Below, piece after piece: positions 61,389 to 64,000 of a stretch of 64,000 bases of DNA. This DNA is from Campylobacteraceae bacterium (lineage in GTDB: Bacteria; Campylobacterota; Campylobacteria; Campylobacterales; Sulfurospirillaceae). The stretch's first letter is position 1. Each line of letters opens with the position of its first letter. The position numbers and the translations under genes are program-made. The notes beneath the pieces were generated by a model that had not been told where the DNA came from, made no database searches, and was given only the letters and a program-made list of their open reading frames with translations. The stretch spans positions 1-64,000 of the forward strand of contig JALUBH010000011.1 in assembly GCA_027050775.1 (NCBI GenBank), read 5' to 3'.

Positions 61389-62052
61389 TATACTAGGGGA
61401 CTTCAATATACTTTATATTGAAGATGAACCTCAACTTTTAAAGCATACGACTATGGTTTTAGAAGATTTTGTACAGAACATATTTGCCGTACCCACTTGT
61501 AAAGATGCTCTTGAAATCATCAAAAAAAACAGAATTGATATAATCATCACAGACATAAATCTTAAGCACGAAAATGGCATAGAGTTTCTAAAAGAGTTAA
61601 AATATGAGCATGAATATAATATTCCAGCCATAGTAGCAACAGCCTACACAGACACAGAATACCTCATAGATGCGATAAAACTCAAAGTCGAAGACTATAT
61701 AGTAAAACCTATAAATCTAAAAGACTTGCTCAATTCCATGCATGATATACTTCTACCAATCGCGCAGAAAAAGGAGATAAAAAAATCATACAATATGATA
61801 AGAACAATCTCTGCAGTCACAGATGGAAAACAGGTAGAGATGGTTAAATTTATACTCAAAAACCTAGATGCCGAATCCATGTTTAACTACTCTTATGGAG
61901 ATATAATGGCACAAGTAGATGTGAGTAAGCCTACCGTTATAAAATTTTTCAGGCAACTCTTGCAAAAAGGAATATTGACAAAAATACAAAATAAAAAATA
62001 CCTTTTTAATGAAAATAATCTTCCAAGCCCTAGTGAGGAAATAGATGAATAA
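61369..62052 (+). CDS. Response regulator with C-terminal helix-turn-helix
   Basis: Regulator of 227 residues: receiver domain about 1-125 with acidic pocket EDE (18-20), phospho-acceptor Asp62 in IIITDINL, the conserved Ala-Thr-Ala and Lys in VKPIN. The C-terminal domain (about 145-220) has DIMAQVDVSKPTVIKFFRQLLQKGIL, a winged-helix-like recognition region, so it should bind DNA. Its start lies 20 bp inside the kinase gene and its end overlaps selA by 8 bp. Likely regulator of the divergent fdh operon and its own. Confidence 0.88.
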   Translation: MNKRNLDILGDFNILYIEDEPQLLKHTTMVLEDFVQNIFAVPTCKDALEIIKKNRIDIIITDINLKHENGIEFLKELKYEHEYNIPAIVATAYTDTEYLIDAIKLKVEDYIVKPINLKDLLNSMHDILLPIAQKKEIKKSYNMIRTISAVTDGKQVEMVKFILKNLDAESMFNYSYGDIMAQVDVSKPTVIKFFRQLLQKGILTKIQNKKYLFNENNLPSPSEEIDE

Positions 62053-63379
62053 ACTAAGAGAGATACCCAAAATTGATAAAATCATAAAAAACGATATATT
62101 TAAAAATCTAAATATAAAACTGCTCACGCAAATAACCAAACAACAAATAGAAAAATTAAGAGAGGATATACTCCAAAACAGAGTACAAAAAGTCGATAAC
62201 TTAAAGCTTTTAAAAGAGATAGAAGAGGCTTATAAAGAGATATTCAAACCCTCTTTGAAGCCGTTAATTAATGCAACCGGTGTTATACTTCACACAAATA
62301 TGGGCAGAAGTCTCATAAGCAAAGAGTTGCTAAAAAGAGCTCAGCCTCTTATCTGCAATTACTCAAACCTAGAGTACAATCTCAAAGATGGCTGCCGTGG
62401 TGAAAGGTACGAACATGTAAGCTCACATCTAAAAAATCTACTAGGTGTAGAAGATATTTTAGTGGTAAATAACAATGCAAGTGCGGTATTTTTAGTGCTA
62501 AATACCTTTGCAAAAGATGCAGAAGTTATCGTCTCAAGAGGTGAACTAGTAGAGATCGGAGGGAGTTTTCGCATACCCGAAGTCATGAGCCAAAGCGGAG
62601 CAATTTTAAAAGAAGTAGGAGCTACAAACAAAACAAAACTTAGCGATTACAAGGCAAGTATCAACGAAAATTCTGCTATGCTTATGAAAGTACACCAATC
62701 AAACTTTAGCATAGAAGGCTTTAGCGAAAGTACACCTTATAAAAATATTAAAGAGCTTTCAAGGCAAGAAAACTTGATCGATTATTATGATTTGGGGAGC
62801 GGTTATATCCCTATTTTACCGTATAATCTTAGCAAGAAAGAGGCATCTCTTATAGATATCTTAAAATTAAATCCATCTCTCATAAGCTTTAGCGGAGACA
62901 AGCTTTTCGGTTCTGTCCAAGCAGGAATCATCGCAGGTAAAAAAGAGCTTATAGAAAAACTAAAGCACAATCAACTTCTAAGAATGTTAAGAGTTGACAA
63001 GATAACACTCTCTCTTTTAGAAGAGACCATAAAAGCCTATCTGAAAGAGGAGTATGAACTCATACCAACCCTGCAGATGCTTTTTACTACAACCGACGAG
63101 TTAGAGAAAAGAGCTCTACATGTAGAAGCACAAATCGGCAAAGAGTATTGTGAAGTACAACAAAGCAAAACGGTGATGGGCGGAGGAACTCTGCCAAACA
63201 GAGAGTTTCCTAGCATTGCACTACATATCAAAGGCAAGGCGCAACAACTAGAAAGAGAATTTAGAGCAAAACTAACAATAGGCAGAATAGAAAATGACAG
63301 ATTTTTGCTTGATTTTAGAACAATTATGCAAAAAGATGAAGAGTTGCTTATACAAATTATAAAAGAAGTGCTCTTATGA
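62045..63379 (+). CDS. selA: Selenocysteine synthase SelA
   Basis: L-seryl-tRNA(Sec) selenium transferase of 444 residues, a PLP enzyme that converts seryl-tRNA(Sec) to selenocysteinyl-tRNA(Sec) with selenophosphate. Landmarks: NATGVILHTNMGRS (about 78), NNNASAVFLVLNTFAKDAEVIVSRGELVEIGGSFR, EVGATNKTK, YDLGSGY and SFSGDKLFGSVQAGII, where the Lys holds PLP. Full length. It overlaps the response regulator by 8 bp and SelB by 4 bp. A palindrome copy encodes ALHVEA near residue 360. Confidence 0.96.
   Translation: MNKLREIPKIDKIIKNDIFKNLNIKLLTQITKQQIEKLREDILQNRVQKVDNLKLLKEIEEAYKEIFKPSLKPLINATGVILHTNMGRSLISKELLKRAQPLICNYSNLEYNLKDGCRGERYEHVSSHLKNLLGVEDILVVNNNASAVFLVLNTFAKDAEVIVSRGELVEIGGSFRIPEVMSQSGAILKEVGATNKTKLSDYKASINENSAMLMKVHQSNFSIEGFSESTPYKNIKELSRQENLIDYYDLGSGYIPILPYNLSKKEASLIDILKLNPSLISFSGDKLFGSVQAGIIAGKKELIEKLKHNQLLRMLRVDKITLSLLEETIKAYLKEEYELIPTLQMLFTTTDELEKRALHVEAQIGKEYCEVQQSKTVMGGGTLPNREFPSIALHIKGKAQQLEREFRAKLTIGRIENDRFLLDFRTIMQKDEELLIQIIKEVLL
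63115..63126. repeat. TCTACATGTAGA palindrome copy (in selA)
   Basis: 12-bp copy (GC before, AA after) read as Leu-His-Val-Glu in a variable helix of SelA. Confidence 0.8.
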
Positions 63380-64000
63380 GACATATCATAGTCGGAACTG
63401 CAGGTCATATCGATCACGGCAAAACTGCTCTTATAGAGGCGCTCAGTGGTTTCAAAGGGGATACTCTAAGCGAGGAAAAGAGAAGAGGTATCACTATAGA
63501 TTTGAGTTTTTCTAATCTGCAAAATAGAGATACAAATGTAGCTTTTATAGATGTGCCCGGGCATGAAAAACTACTCAAAAATATGATTGCAGGGGCTTTT
63601 GGTTTTGATGCTTGTATGGTCGTAGTTGATGCAAACGAAGGGTTAATGCCTCAGAGTATCGAGCATTTGGAAATCTTAAATCTTCTTAAAGTTGGCAATA
63701 TTATAATAGCTTTGACAAAATGTGATCTAGCCGATGAATTGAGACAAAAAACAGCAGAAAAAGAGATAAGAGAGTACCTGAAAACTCTACCAAATTTAAA
63801 AATATATGATTTTATACCAGTAAGCATCTATGATTCAAATTCCATAGAAAAACTAAAAAATTCACTCTTTAGCCTACCTTTAAAAAAGAAAAAAAGTAGT
63901 GGTCTCTTCAGATACTATGTGGATAGGTCGTTTTCACTAGCAGGTGTTGGACAGGTCGTAACAGGCACAGTGCTTGATGGAGAGATAAAAACAACACAAA
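63376..64000 (+). CDS. selB: Selenocysteine-specific elongation factor SelB (partial)
   Basis: The gene runs off the window; 208 residues are visible. GTPase motifs: GTAGHIDHGKTAL (G1), GITIDL (switch I), DVPGHEKLLKNM (switch II) and TKCDLAD (base specificity), then the start of domain II (FRYYVDRSFSLAGVGQVVTGTVL). SelB brings Sec-tRNA to UGA codons marked by SECIS hairpins, here those of fdhA and selD. ATGA overlap with selA. Confidence 0.95.
   Translation, partial: MRHIIVGTAGHIDHGKTALIEALSGFKGDTLSEEKRRGITIDLSFSNLQNRDTNVAFIDVPGHEKLLKNMIAGAFGFDACMVVVDANEGLMPQSIEHLEILNLLKVGNIIIALTKCDLADELRQKTAEKEIREYLKTLPNLKIYDFIPVSIYDSNSIEKLKNSLFSLPLKKKKSSGLFRYYVDRSFSLAGVGQVVTGTVLDGEIKTTQ

Noticed and set aside
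1-64000. tRNA-Sec gene (selC), rRNA or other tRNA genes
   Set aside because: I examined the intergenic gaps for a cloverleaf or a long GC-rich fold and saw none; selC is expected elsewhere in the genome.

Overview
The window is low-GC, gene-dense DNA that fits a Campylobacterota (epsilonproteobacterial) chromosome. The pointers are the Tat-formate dehydrogenase / FdhD / ModE-like gene order, WtpA-type tungstate uptake, an ArsRS-like two-component pair, and small overlapping operons. I saw no rRNA, tRNA, CRISPR array, prophage or intact insertion sequence. The assignment rests on gene families and context only, because no search was run.

Layout. 0.4-3 kb: an OmpR-type two-component system and a cytochrome b561. 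3.2-9.4 kb: two ATP-grasp ligases and a cytoplasmic-looking M14 metallocarboxypeptidase in one operon, divergent from an M20 peptidase; together these look like a peptide-making and peptide-trimming set. 9.5-11 kb: a TlpA-like thioredoxin and a dihaem cytochrome c peroxidase. 11-22 kb: a glycerophosphodiester / glycerol-3-phosphate region holding GDPD, a GlpA/GlpB-like pair, GlpD, a GpdQ-like phosphodiesterase and a Pot-type ABC importer. 22-25.6 kb: small accessory genes, tandem 83-bp repeats, a MITE-like element, a decayed biotin carboxylase gene and a Fur-family regulator.

25.8-29.6 kb is a selenium operon: a double-cubane-type HgdB-like protein, its ATPase activator, YedF and SelD. SelD itself carries an in-frame UGA (Sec16). 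29.7-41 kb is the most unusual part. Eleven consecutive genes, nearly all with signal peptides or lipoboxes, include CsgG/LpoB-like lipoproteins, two YcfL-like (DUF1425) proteins, an ankyrin protein, a FlgT/CsgG-like protein and a small two-repeat exported protein that could be a secreted substrate. TamB and TamA follow at 41-46 kb.

46.9-64 kb is a coherent formate dehydrogenase module. It has WtpABC-type oxyanion uptake, a ModE-like regulator, FdhD, and the FdhA(Sec187)-FdhB-FdhC operon with a TorD-like chaperone, a small Tat protein and a polyferredoxin. Divergent from it is a tight operon of a periplasmic binding protein, a histidine kinase, a response regulator, SelA and SelB (cut off by the window end). 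SelA/SelB/SelD supply selenocysteine to FdhA, the Wtp system supplies Mo/W, FdhD matures the cofactor, and the sensor trio probably controls the set. Two matching inverted repeats, before wtpA and before fdhD, suggest shared control by the ModE-like protein.

Scattered through the window are at least nine copies of a CTACATGTAG-centred palindrome, and a family of hairpin leaders placed just upstream of start codons.
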